Origin: Colletes latitarsis
Lineage: Eukaryota; Arthropoda; Insecta; Hymenoptera; Colletidae
NCBI RefSeq assembly: GCF_051014445.1
Contig: NW_027488365.1
Location: 5,704,001 to 5,768,000 of the forward strand
Direction of reading: 5' to 3'
DNA length: 64,000 bases
Part shown: positions 1-12,080 of the stretch, in pieces
How positions within the stretch are numbered: the first letter of the stretch is position 1
Layout of the letters: the number at the start of each line of letters is the position of its first letter
Notes under the pieces: generated by a model
Told to the model about the DNA's origin: nothing
The model's database searches: none
The model's input: only the letters and a program-made list of their open reading frames with translations
Program-made: the position numbers and the translations under genes

Positions 1-314
1 CTTGATAAATATTTTAGAGGATAACGCATTTTTAGGTCTGGGTTAGGTCTAGGATTTGCCCTCGTCAGGTTCATACTTCAGATATTTCTCATACTTCATG
101 GCTAGATCCTGGGCTATTTCTGGATTGTATCACGTAGTAATGTGGTACCACACAGAAACAGTCAATTAAACCTTGTTTCGATCAATATTTTAGTGGATAA
201 CGCAAGTTAGGTCCGGGATAGGTCTGGGATTTGCCCTCATCAGGCTCATACTTTGGCGTTTTTCACATACTTGTTGAACAGATCCTGGGTTTTTTCTGGT
301 TTGCGTCACGTAGT

Positions 315-330
315 AGTGTGGTACCACACT
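315..330. other. 16-bp perfect palindrome in the monomer
   Basis: AGTGTGGTACCACACT reads the same on both strands. Monomers with GTAGTG before GGTACC have this 16-bp form. The commoner GTAATG monomers have the 12-bp core TGTGGTACCACA. It recurs every 176 bp where intact and carries a GGTACC (KpnI) site, so such a digest should give a 176-bp ladder. A dyad of this size could be a protein-binding site or a small cruciform, but no function is shown by the sequence. Confidence 0.8.
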
Positions 331-697
331 GAAACAGTCGATTAAACGTGGTTTCGATCAATATTTTTGAGGATAACGCATGTTAGGTCTAGGTTAGGCC
401 GGGGATTTTCACTCATCAGACTCATACTTTCGCATTCTTCACATACTTGTTGAACGGATCCTGGGTTTTTGCTGGTTTGGATCACGTAGTAATGTGGTAC
501 CACACTGAAACATTCAATTAAACCTGTTCTTGATAAATATTTTAGAGGATAACGCATGTTAGGTCTGGGTTAGGTCTAGGATTGCCCTCATCAGGCTCAT
601 ACTTTCGCATATTTCTCATACTTCATGGCTGGATCCTGGGCTATTTCTGGATTGGATCACGTAGTAATGTGGTACCACACTGAAACAGTCAATTAAA

Positions 698-873
698 CCT
701 GGTTTTGATGAATATTTTAGAGAATAATTCATGTTAGGTCTAGGTTAGGCCTGGGATTTGCTCTCATCAGGCTCATTCTTTCGCATATTTCTCATACTAG
801 ATGGCTAGATCCTCGGCTTTTTTTGGATTGCATCACGTAGTAATGAAGTTCAACACTGAAACTGTCAATTAAA
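698..873 (+). repeat. Example monomer, class B (dyad-negative)
   Basis: One complete 176-bp monomer of the second class. Class B has CATATTTCTCATACT, then GATGGCTAGATCCT and GGCTTTTT, then GGATTGCATCACG, in place of the class A second half. Many class B copies read GAAGTACAAC or GAAGTTCAAC (here about 845-854) where class A has GTGGTACCAC, so the palindrome is lost. Many also carry AGAATAATTCATG instead of AGGATAACGCATG in the first half. Class A and B halves are mixed in many combinations across the array, as expected if exchange occurs inside the monomer. Confidence 0.8.
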
Positions 874-1049
874 CCTGGTTTCCATCAATATTTTAGAGGA
901 CAACGCATGTCAGGTCTAGGTTAGGTCTGGGATTTGCTCTCATCAGGGTCATACTGTCGCAGTTTTAACTTACTTGTTGAACGGATCCTGGGTTTTTTCT
1001 GGTTTGGTTCACGTAGTAATGTGGTACCACACTGAAACAGTCAATTAAA
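874..1049 (+). repeat. Example monomer, class A (dyad-positive)
   Basis: One complete 176-bp monomer. Class A monomers share a second half containing ACTTGTTGAAC, then GATCCTGGGTTTTTTCTGG and TTTGG before TCACGTAGTAATG. They usually keep the palindrome TGTGGTACCACA (here 1020-1031). This copy has the AACGGATCC form, which includes a BamHI site. Other class A copies read AACAGATCC. The split into classes rests on comparing many monomers by eye, not on a clustering run. Confidence 0.85.
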
Positions 1050-1240
1050 CCTGGCCTTGATAAATATTTTAGAGGATAACGCATGTTAGGTTTGGGTTAG
1101 GTCTAGGATTTGACCTCATCAGACTCATACTTTCGCGTTTTTCACATACTTGTTGAACAGATCCTGGGTTTTTTCTGGTTTGGATCACGTAGTAGTGTGG
1201 TACCACACTGAAACAGTCCATTAAACCTGGTTGCGATCAA

Positions 1241-2448
1241 TATTTTACAGGATAACGCATGTTAGGTCTGGGTTAGGTCTAGGATTTGCCCTCATAAGGC
1301 TCATACTTTCGCATTCTTCACATACTTGTTGAACGGATCCTGGGTTTTCTCTGGTTTGGATCACGAAGTAATGTGGGACCACACTGAAACAATCAATTAA
1401 ACCTGGTCTTGATAAATATTTTAGAGGATAACGCATGTTAGGTCTGGGATAGGTCTGGGATTTGCCCTCATCAGGCTCATACTTTCGCGTTTTGCACATA
1501 CTCGTTGAACAGATCCTGGGTTTTTTCTGGTTTGGGTCACGTAGTAGTGTGGTACCACACTGAAACAGTCGATTAAACGTGGTTTCGATCAATATTGTTG
1601 AGGATAACGCATGTTAGGTCTAGGTTAGGCCGGGGATTTTCACTCATCAGACTCATACTTTCGCATTCTTCACATACTTGTTGAACGGATCCTGGGTTTT
1701 TTCTGGTTTGGATCACGTAGTAATGTGGGACCACACAGGAGTAATCAATTAATCCTGGTCTTGATAAATATTTTAGAGGATAACGCATGTTAGGTCTGGG
1801 ATAGGTCTGGGATTTGCCCTCATCAGGCTCATACTTTCGCGTTTTGCACATACTTGTTGAACAGATCCTGGGTTTTTTCTGGTTTGGGTCACGTAGTAGT
1901 GTGGTACCACACTGAAACAGTCGATTAAACGTGGTTTCGATCAATATTGTTGAGGATAACGCATGTTAGGTCTAGGTTAGGCCGGGGATTTTCACTCATC
2001 AGACTCATACTTTCGCATTCTTCACATACTTGTTGAACGGATCCTGGGTTTTTGCTGGTTTGGATCACGTAGTAATGTGGTACCACACTGAAACATTCAA
2101 TTAAACCTGGTCTTGATAAATATTTTAGAGGATAACGCATGTTAGGTCTGGGTTAGGTCTAGGATTTGCCCTCATCAGGCTCATACTTTCGCATATTTCT
2201 CATACTTCATGGCTGGATCCTGGGCTATTTCTGGATTGGATCACGTAGTAATGTGGTACCACACTGAAACAGTCAATTAAAGCTGGTTTTGATGAATATT
2301 TTACAGAATAATTCATTTTAGGTCTAGGTTAGGCCTGGGATTTGCTCTCATCAGGCTCATTCTTTCGCATATTTCTCATACTAGATGGCAAGATCCTGGG
2401 CTTTTTCTGGATTGCATCACGTAGTAATGAAGTACAACACTGAAACAC
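1241..2448 (+). repeat. Block with 2-monomer (352-bp) duplication
   Basis: About seven monomers shared at offset 24460 with 25.70-26.91 kb. Inside, a two-monomer unit containing GCGTTTTGCACATACT..., ATTAAACGTGGTTTCGATC and ATATTGTTGAGG occurs twice with a 352-bp spacing (compare 1437 with 1789). The same two-monomer module also appears near 4.8, 7.2, 16.0, 20.3, 24.7 and 29.2 kb. Confidence 0.75.
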
Positions 2449-2452
2449 TCAA

Positions 2453-5444
2453 TTAAACCTGGTTTCGATCAATATTATTGAGGATAACGCATGTTAGGTC
2501 CAGGTTAGGCCTGGGATTTTCACTTATCAGTCTCATACTTTCGCATTCTTCACATACTTGTTGAACGGATCTTGGGTTTTTTCTGGTGTGGATCACGTAG
2601 TAATGTGGTACCACACTGAAACAATCAATTAAACCTGATCTCGATAAATATTTTAGAGGATAACGCATGTTAGGTCTGGGTTAGGTCTATGATTTGCCCT
2701 CATCTGGGTCATTCTTTCGCATATTTCTCATACTTGATGGCTAGATCCTGGGCTATTTCTGGATTGGATCACGTAGTAATGTGGTACCACACTGAAACAG
2801 TCAATTAAACCTGGTTTTGATCAATATTTTAGAGAATAATTCATGTTAGGTCTAGGTTAGGTCTGGGATTTGCTCTCATCAGGCTCATTCTTTCGCATAT
2901 TTCTCATACCTGATGGCTACATCCTGGGCTTCTTCTGGATTGCATCACGTCGTAATGAAGTACAACACTGAAACAGTCAATTAAACCTGGTTTCGATCAA
3001 TATTTTAGAGAATAATTCATGTTAGGTCTAGGTTAGGTCTGGGATTTGCTCTCATCAGGCTCATTCTTTCGCATATTTCTCATACTTGATGGCTCGATCC
3101 TGGGCTTTTTCTGGATTGGATCACGTAGTAATGAAGTACAACAGTGAAACAGTCAATTAAACCTGGCTTCCATCAATATTTTAGAGGACAACGCATCTTA
3201 GGTCTAGGTTAGGCCTGGGATTTGCCCTCATCAGGGTCATACTTTCGCAGTTTTAACATACATGTTGACCTGATCGAGGGTTTTTTCTGCTTTGGATCAC
3301 GTAGTAAAGTGGTACCACACTGAAGCAGTCCATTAAACCTGGTTTGGATCAATATTTTAGAGGATAACGCATGTTAGGTCTAGGTTAGCCCTGGGATTTT
3401 CACTCATCAGACTCATACTTTCGCATTCTTCGCATACTTGTTGAACGGATCCTGGGTTTTTTCTGGTTTGGACCACGTAGTAATGTGGTACCACACTGAA
3501 ACATTCAATTAAACCTGATCTTGATAAATATTTTAGAGGATAACGCATGTTAGGTTTGGGTTAAGTCTAGGATTTGCCCTCATCAGGCTCATACTTTCGC
3601 ATATTTCTCATACTTCATGGCTAGATCCTGGGCTGTTTCTGGATTGTATCACGTAGTAATGTGGTACCACGCTGAAACAGTCAATTAAACCTGGTTTCGA
3701 TCAATATTTTAGAGGATAACGCAAGTTAGGTCTGGCATAGGTCTGGGATTGGCCCTGATCAGGCTCATACTTTCGCGGTTTTCACATACTTGTTGAACAG
3801 ATCCTGGGCTTTTTCTGGTTTGGATCACGTAGTAATGTGGTACCACACTGAAACAGTCAATTAGACCTGGTTTCGATCAATATTTTAGAGAATAATTCAT
3901 GTTAGGTCTAGGTTAGGTCTGGGATTTGCTCTCATCAGGCTCATTCTTTCGCATATTTCTCAAACTTGATGGCTAGATCCTGGGCTTTTTCTGGATTGCA
4001 TCACGTAGTAATGTGGGACCACACTGAAACAGTCAATTAAACCTGGTTTCGATCAATATATTAGAGAATAATTCAAGTTAGGTCTAGGTTAGGTCTGGGA
4101 TTTGCTCTCATCAGGCTCATTCTTTCGCATATTTCTCATACTTGATGGTTAGATCCTGGGCTTCTTCTGGATTGCGTCACGTAGTAATGAAGTACAACAC
4201 TGAAACAGTCAATTAAACCTGGTTTCCATCAATATCTTAGAGGACAACGCAAGTTAGGTCTGGGATAGGTCTGGGATTTGCCCACATCAGGCTCATACTT
4301 TCGCGTTTTTCACATACTTGTTGAACAGATCCTGGGTTTTTTCTGGTTTGGATCACGTAGTAGTGTTGTACCACACTGAAACATTCAATTAAACCTGATC
4401 TTGATAAATATTTGAGAGGATAACGCATGTTAGGTCTAGGTTAGGTCGGGGATTTTCACTCATCAGACTCATACTTTCGCGTTTTTCACATACTTGTTGA
4501 ACAGATCCTGGGTTTTTTCTGGTTTGGATCACGTAGTAGTGTGGTACCACACTGAAACAGTTCATTAAACCTGGTTGCGATCAATATTTTACAGGATAAC
4601 GCATGTTAGGTCTGGGTTAGGTCTAGGATTTGCCCTCATAAGGCTCATACTTTCGCATTCTTCACATACTTGTTGAACGGATCCTGGGTTTTCTCTGGTT
4701 TGGATCACGAAGTAATGTGGGACCACACTGAAACAATCAATTAAACCTGGTCTTGATAAATATTTTAGAGGATAACGCATGTTAGGTCTGGGATAGGTCT
4801 GGGATTTGCCCTCATCAGGCTCATACTTTCGCGTTTTGCACATACTTGTTGAGCAGATCCTGGGTTTTTTCTGGTTTGGGTCACGTAGTAGTGTGGTACC
4901 ACACTGAAACAGTCGATTAAACGTGGTTTCGATCAATATTGTTGAGGATAACGCATGTTAGGTCTAGGTCAGGCCGGGGATTTTCACTCATCAGACTCAT
5001 ACTTTCGCATTCTTCACATACTTGTTGAACGGATCCTGGGTTTTTTCTGGTTTGGATCACGTAGTAATGTGGGACCACACAGGAGTAATCAATTAATCCT
5101 GGTCTTGATAAATATTTTAGAGGATAACGCATGTTAGGTCTGGGATAGGTCTGGGATTTGCCCTCATCAGGCTCATACTTTCGCATATTTCTCATACTTC
5201 ATGGCTGGATCCTGGGCTATTTCTGGATTGGATCACGTAGTAATGTGGTACCACACTGAAACAGTCAATTAAAGCTGGTTTTGATGAATATTTTACAGAA
5301 TAATTCATTTTAGGTCTAGGGTAGGCCTGGCATTTGCTCTCATCAGGCTCATTCTTTCGCATATTTCTCATACTAGATGGCTAGATCCTGGGCTTTTTCT
5401 GGATTGCATCACGTAGTAATGAAGTACAACACTGAAACACTCAA
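2453..5444 (+). repeat. 17-monomer higher-order repeat D, unit 1
   Basis: A 2992-bp (17 x 176) unit. It starts at the monomer with ATCAATATTATTGAGG, GTCCAGGTTAGGCC and CACTTATCAGTCTC. The same marker returns at 5445, exactly 2992 bp later. Inside are the CTATGATTTGCCCTCATCTG monomer, the GTTGACCTGATCGAGG monomer (about 3270), the GGTTAGCCCTGGG monomer (about 3380) and the two-monomer GTTTTGCACATAC module. The unit recurs at 26913 and 29905 (offset 24460 from 2453 and 5445). Confidence 0.8.
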
Positions 5445-7908
5445 TTAAACCTGGTTTCGATCAATATTATTGAGGATAACGCATGTTAGGTCCAGGTTAG
5501 GCCTGGGATTTTCACTTATCAGTCTCATACTTTCGCATTCTTCACATACTTGTTGAACGGATCTTGGGTTTTTTCTGGTGTGGATCACGTAGTAATGTGG
5601 TACCACACTGAAACAATCAATTAAACCTGATCTCGATAAATATTTTAGAGGATAACGCATGTTAGGTCTGGGTTAGGTCTATGATTTGCCCTCATCTGGG
5701 TCATTCTTTCGCATATTTCTCATACTTGGTGGCTAGATCCTGGGCTATTTCTGGATTGGATCACGTAGTAATGTGGTACCACACTGAAACAGTCAATTAA
5801 ACCTGGTTTTGATCAATATTTTAGAGAATAATTCATGTTAGGTCTAGGTTAGGTCTGGGATTTGCTCTCATCAGGCTCATTCTTTCGCATATTTCTCATA
5901 CCTGATGGCTACATCCTGGGCTTTTTCTGGATTGCATCACGTCGTAATGAAGTACAACACTGAAACAGTCAATTAAACCTGGTTTCGATCAATATTTTAG
6001 AGAATAATTCATGTTAGGTCTAGGTTAGGTCTAGGATTTGCCCTCATCAGGCTCATACTTTCGCATATTTCTCATACTTCATGGCTAGATCCTGGGCTGT
6101 TTCTGGATTGTATCACGTAGTAATGTGGTACCACGCTGAAACAGTCAATTAAACCTGGTTTCGATCAATATTTTAGAGGATAACGCAAGTTAGGTCTGGC
6201 ATAGGTCTGGGATTGGCCCTGATCAGGCTCATACTTTCGCGGTTTTCACATACTTGTTGAACAGATCCTGGGCTTTTTCTGGTTTGGATCACGTAGTAAT
6301 GTGGTACCACACTGAAACAGTCAATTAGACCTGGTTTCGATCAATATTTTAGAGAATAATTCATGTTAGGTCTAGGTTAGGTCTGGGATTTGCTCTCATC
6401 AGGCTCATTCTTTCGCATATTTCTCAAACTTGATGGCTAGATCCTGGGCTTTTTCTGGATTGCATCACGTAGTAATGTGGGACCACACTGAAACAGTCAA
6501 TTAAACCTGGTTTCGATCAATATATTAGAGAATAATTCAAGTTAGGTCTAGGTTAGGTCTGGGATTTGCTCTCATCAGGCTCATTCTTTCGCATATTTCT
6601 CATACTTGATGGTTAGATCCTGGGCTTCTTCTGGATTGCGTCACGTAGTAATGAAGTACAACACTGAAACAGTCAATTAAACCTGGTTTCCATCAATATC
6701 TTAGAGGACAACGCAAGTTAGGTCTGGGATAGGTCTGGGATTTGCCCACATCAGGCTCATACTTTCGCGTTTTTCACATACTTGTTGAACAGATCCTGGG
6801 TTTTTTCTGGTTTGGATCACGTAGTAGTGTTGTACCACACTGAAACATTCAATTAAACCTGATCTTGATAAATATTTGAGAGGATAACGCATGTTAGGTC
6901 TAGGTTAGGTCGGGGATTTTCACTCATCAGACTCATACTTTCGCGTTTTTCACATACTTGTTGAACAGATCCTGGGTTTTTTCTGGTTTGGATCACGTAG
7001 TAGTGTGGTACCACACTGAAACAGTCCATTAAACCTGGTTGCGATCAATATTTTACAGGATAACGCATGTTAGGTCTGGGTTAGGTCTAGGATTTGCCCT
7101 CATAAGGCTCATACTTTCGCATTCTTCACATACTTGTTGAACGGATCCTGGGTTTTCTCTGGTTTGGATCACGAAGTAATGTGGGACCACACTGAAACAA
7201 TCAATTAAACCTGGTCTTGATAAATATTTTAGAGGATAACGCATGTTAGGTCTGGGATAGGTCTGGGATTTGCCCTCATCAGGCTCATACTTTCGCGTTT
7301 TGCACATACTTGTTGAACAGATCCTGGGTTTTTTCTGGTTTGGGTCACGTAGTAGTGTGGTACCACACTGAAACAGTCGATTAAACGTGGTTTCGATCAA
7401 TATTGTTGAGGATAACGCATGTTAGGTCTAGGTCAGGCCGGGGATTTTCACTCATCAGACTCATACTTTCGCATTCTTCACATACTTGTTGAACGGATCC
7501 TGGGTTTTTTCTGGTTTGGATCACGTAGTAATGTGGGACCACACAGGAGTAATCAATTAATCCTGGTCTTGATAAATATTTTAGAGGATAACGCATGTTA
7601 GGTCTGGGATAGGTCTGGGATTTGCCCTCATCAGGCTCATACTTTCGCATATTTCTCATACTTCATGGCTGGATCCTGGGCTATTTCTGGATTGGATCAC
7701 GTAGTAATGTGGTACCACACTGAAACAGTCAATTAAAGCTGGTTTTGATGAATATTTTACAGAATAATTCATTTTAGGTCTAGGGTAGGCCTGGCATTTG
7801 CTCTCATCAGGCTCATTCTTTCGCATATTTCTCATACTAGATGGCTAGATCCTGGGCTTTTTCTGGATTGCATCACGTAGTAATGAAGTACAACACTGAA
7901 ACACTCAA
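5445..7908 (+). repeat. HOR D, unit 2 (14-monomer deletion form)
   Basis: The distance to the next D marker (7909) is 2464 bp, 14 monomers and not 17. The three monomers with GTTGACCTGATCGAGG and GGTTAGCCCTGGG are absent. The monomer at about 6000-6060 is a chimera: it begins like the class B monomer (AGAATAATTCATG) and switches at about 6029 to the CTAGGATTTGCCC monomer. Seen another way, 3566-6029 and 6030-8493 are a 2464-bp tandem duplication. Confidence 0.8.
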
Positions 7909-9762
7909 TTAAACCTGGTTTCGATCAATATTATTGAGGATAACGCATGTTAGGTCCAGGTTAGGCCTGGGATTTTCACTTATCAGTCTCATACTTTCGC
8001 ATTCTTCACATACTTGTTGAACGGATCTTGGGTTTTTTCTGGTGTGGATCACGTAGTAATGTGGTACCACACTGAAACAATCAATTAAACCTGATCTCGA
8101 TAAATATTTTAGAGGATAACGCATGTTAGGTCTGGGTTAGGTCTATGATTTGCCCTCATCTGGGTCATTCTTTCGCATATTTCTCATACTTGGTGGCTAG
8201 ATCCTGGGCTATTTCTGGATTGGATCACGTAGTAATGTGGTACCACACTGAAACAGTCAATTAAACCTGGTTTTGATCAATATTTTAGAGAATAATTCAT
8301 GTTAGGTCTAGGTTAGGTCTGGGATTTGCTCTCATCAGGCTCAATCTTTCGCATATTTCTCATACCTGATGGCTACATCCTGGGCTTTTTCTGGATTGCA
8401 TCACGTCGTAATGAAGTACAACACTGAAACAGTCAATTAAACCTGGTTTCGATCAATATTTTAGAGAATAATTCATGTTAGGTCTAGGTTAGGTCTGGGA
8501 TTTGCTCTCATCAGGCTCATTCTTTCGCATATTTCTCATACTTGATGGCTAGATCCTGGGCTTTTTCTGGATTGGATCACGTAGTAATGAAGTACAACAG
8601 TGAAACAGTCAATTAAACCTGGCTTCCATCAATATTTTAGAGGACAACGCATGTTAGGTCTAGGTTAGGCCTGGGATTTGCCCTCATCAGGGTCATACTT
8701 TCGCAGTTTTAACATACATGTTGACCTGATCGAGGGTTTTTTCTGCTTTGGATCACGTAGTAAAGTGGTACCACACTGAAGCAGTCCATTAAACCTGGTT
8801 TGGATCAATATTTTAGAGGATAACGCATGTTAGGTCTAGGTTAGCCCTGGGATTTTCACTCATCAGACTCATACTTTCGCATTCTTCGCATACTTGTTGA
8901 ACGGATCCTGGGTTTTTTCTGGTTTGGACCACGTAGTAATGTGGTACCACACTGAAACATTCAATTAAACCTGATCTTGATAAATATTTTAGAGGATAAC
9001 GCATGTTAGGTTTGGGTTAAGTCTAGGATTTGCCCTCATCAGGCTCATACTTTCGCATATTTCTCATACTTCATGGCTAGATCCTGGGCTGTTTCTGGAT
9101 TGTATCACGTAGTAATGTGGTACCACGCTGAAACAGTCAATTAAACCTGGTTTCGATCAATATTTTAGAGGATAACGCAAGTTAGGTCTGGCATAGGTCT
9201 GGGATTCGCCCTGATCAGGCTCATACTTTCGCGGTTTTCACATACTTGTTGAACAGATCCTGGGCTTTTTCTGGTTTGGATCACGTAGTAATGTGGTACC
9301 ACACTGAAACAGTCAATTAGACCTGGTTTCGATCAATATTTTAGAGAATAATTCATGTTAGGTCTAGGTTAGGTCTGGGATTTGCTCTCATCAGGCTCAT
9401 TCTTTCGCATATTTCTCATACTTGATGGCTAGATCCTGGGCATCTTCTGGATTGCGTCACGTAGTAATGAAGTACAACACTGAAACAGTCAATTAAACCT
9501 GGTTTCCATCAATATCTTAGAGGACAACGCAAGTTAGGTCTGGGATAGGTCTGGGATTTGCCCACATCAGGCTCATACTTTCGCGTTTTTCACATACTTG
9601 TTGAACAGATCCTGGGTTTTTTCTGGTTTGGATCACGTAGTAGTGTTGTACCACACTGAAACATTCAATTAAACCTGATCTTGATAAATATTTGAGAGGA
9701 TAACGCATGTTAGGTCTAGGTTAGGTCGGGGATTTTCACTCATCAGACTCATACTTTCGCAT
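7909..9762 (+). repeat. HOR D, unit 3 (partial)
   Basis: Repeats unit 1 in order, including the GTTGACCTGATCGAGG and GGTTAGCCCTGGG monomers lost from unit 2. It lacks one monomer near 9.4 kb: the spacing between two markers is 704 bp here and 880 bp in unit 1. At about 9762, after ACTCATACTTTCGC, it changes from D to E material (next bases ATTCTTCACA where unit 1 has GTTTTTCACA). The corresponding D-to-E switch in the second large copy is at about 31.93 kb. Confidence 0.75.
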
Positions 9763-9792
9763 TCTTCACATACTTGTTGAACGGATCCTGGG

Positions 9793-12080
9793 TGTTCTCT
9801 GGTTTGGATCACGAAGTAATGTGGGACCACACTGAAACAATCAATTAAACCTGGTCTTGATAAATATTTTAGAGGATAACGCATGTTAGGTCTGGGATAG
9901 GTCTGGGATTTGCCCTCATCAGGCTCATACTTTCGCGTTTTTCACATACTTGTTGAACAGATCCCGGGTTTTTTCTGGATTGGGTCACGTAGTAGTGTGG
10001 TACCACACTGAAACAGTCGATTAAACCTGGTTTCGATCAATATTTATGAGGATAACGCATATTAGGTCTAGGTTAGTCCTGGGATTTTCACTCATCAGAC
10101 TCATACTTTCGCATTCTTCACATACTTGTTGAACGGATCCTGGGTTTTTACTGGTTTGGATCACGTAGTAGTGTGGTACCACACTGAAACATTCAATTAA
10201 ACCTGGTCTTGATAAATATTTTAGAGGATAACGCATGTTAGGTCTGGGTTAGGTCTAGGATTTGCCCTCATCAGGCTCATACTTTCGCATATTTCTCATC
10301 CTTCATGGCTGGATCCTGGGCTATTTCTGGATTGGATCACGTAGTAATGTGGTACCACACTGAAACAGTCAATTAAACCTGGTTTTGATGAATATTTTAG
10401 AGAATAATTCATGTTAGGTCTAGGTTAGGTCAGGGATTTGCTCTCATCAGGCTCATTCTTTCGCATATTTCTCATACTAGATGGCTAGATCCTGGGCTTT
10501 TTCTGGATTGCATCACGTAGTAATGAAGTACAACACTGAAGCACTCAATTAAACCTGGTTTCCATCAATATTATTGAGGATAACGCATGTTAGGTCTAGG
10601 TTAGGCCTGGGATTTTCACTCATCAGACTCATACTTTCACATTCTTCACATACTTGTTGAACGGATCTTGGGTTTTTTCTCGTGTGGATCACGTAGTAAT
10701 GTGGTACCACACTGAAACAGTCCATTAAACCTGCTTGCGATCAATATTTTAGAGGATAACGCATGTTAGGTCTGGGTTAGGTCTAGGATTTGCCCTCATC
10801 AGGCTCACACATTCGCATATTTCTCATACTTCATGGCTAGATCCTGGGCTGTTTCTGGATTGTATCACGTAGTAATGTGGTACCACGCTGAAACAGTCAA
10901 TTAAACCTGGTTTCGATCAATATTTTAGAGGATAACGCAAGTTAGGTCTGGGATAGGTCTAGGATTTGCCCTCATCAGGCTCTTACATTCGCATATTTCT
11001 CATACTTCATGGCTAGATCCTGGGCTAGTTCTGGAGTGGATCACGTAGTAAAGTGGTACCACACTGAAACATTCAATGAAACCTGGTCTGGATATATATT
11101 TTAGAGGATAACGCATCTTAGGTCTGGGTTAGGTCTAAGATTTGCCCTCATCAGGCTCACAGTTTCGCGTTTTTCACATACTTGTTGAACAGATCCTGGG
11201 TTTTTTCTGGTTTGGATCACGAAGTAGTGTGGTACCACACTGAAACAGTCCATTAAACCTGGTTTCGCTCAATATTTTAGAGGATAACGCATGTTAGGTC
11301 TAGGTTAGGTCTGAGATTTGCTCTCATCAGGCTCATTCTTTCGCATATTTCTCATACTTGATGGCTAGATCCTGGGCTTTTTCTGGATTGCATCACGTAG
11401 TAATGTAGTACCACACTGAAACAGTCAATGAAACCTGGTTTCCATCAATATTTTAGAGGACAACGCAAGTTAGGTCTAGGTAAGGCCTGAGATTTTCTCT
11501 GATCAGACTCATACTTTCGCATCCTTCACATACTTGTTGAACGGATCCTGGGTTTTTTCTGGTTTGCATCACGTAGTAATGTGGTACCACACTGAAACAT
11601 TCCATTAAACCTGGTTTGGATCAATATTTTAGAGGATAACGCAAGTTAGGTCTGGGATCGGTCTGGGATTTGCCCTCATCAGGCGCATACTTTCGCGTTT
11701 TTCACATACTCGTTTAACAGATCATGGGTTTTGTCTGGTTTGGGTCACGTAGTAGTGTGATACCACACTGAAACAGTCGATTAAACCTGGTTTCGATCAA
11801 TATTTTAGAGGATAACGCATGTTAGGTCTAGGATAGCCCTGGGATATTCACTCATCAGACTCAAACTTTCGCATTCTTCACATACTTGTTGAACTGATCC
11901 TGGGTTTTTTCTGGTTTGGATCACGTAGTAGTGTTGTACCACACTGAACCAGTCCATTAAACCTGGTTTGGATCAACATTTTAGAGGATAACGCATGTTA
12001 GGTCTAGGTTAGGTCTGGGATTTTCACTCATCAGACTCATACTTTCGCATTCTTCACATACTTGTTGAACGGATCCTGGG
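9793..12080 (+). repeat. 13-monomer higher-order repeat E, unit 1
   Basis: A 2288-bp (13 x 176) unit, measured between two copies of the TGTTCTCTGG marker (9793 and 12081). Monomers in order carry TGTTCTCTGG; CCCGGGTTTTTTC; TTTATGAGGATAACGCATATT; GCTGGATCC; GTCAGGGATTTGCTC; ATCTTGGG with GTGTGG; CTTGCGATC; a CATATTTCTC monomer; GCTAGTTCTGGAGTGG; GGATATATATTTTAG; GTCTGAGATTTGC; GGTAAGGCCTGAG with CATCCTTCAC; CGGTCTGGG with GGCGCATAC; and AGGATAGCCCTGGGATATTC. Class assignments were made by eye, so the exact boundary between neighbouring variants is approximate. Confidence 0.75.

Larger units (their letters stand above)
1..1240 (+). repeat. Mixed monomers, repeated at 14.6-15.85 kb
   Basis: About seven monomers of mixed class. 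The block is nearly copied at about 14.60-15.85 kb (offset 14603-14604 bp, the 1-bp change coming from a missing base in GGATTGCCC near 580). From about 611 on it is also copied at 25.07 kb (offset 24460). It includes a distinctive monomer with GCATTTTTAGG and CTTCAGATATTTC, which carries a compensating +1/-1 indel pair. The same signature marks monomers near 16.4, 16.9, 20.6, 21.15 and 25.0 kb. Confidence 0.75.

Noticed and set aside
36..64. True telomere repeat tract
   Set aside because: Only two TTAGG units per 176 bp, separated by TCTAGG. No uninterrupted (TTAGG)n run occurs anywhere in the window.
1245..1944. Minus-strand open frames of 115 and 123 codons (and dozens of 63-92 codon relatives across the window)
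   Set aside because: They are the same repeat-derived peptide read from successive monomers. The monomer length (176) is not divisible by 3, so each frame ends after one or two monomers; starts and stops move with single-base variants; and there is no sign of protein-level conservation.
4955..5137. Plus-strand 60-codon frame (also at 7419-7601)
   Set aside because: Same satellite monomers read on the other strand. The second instance is simply the 2464-bp duplicate.
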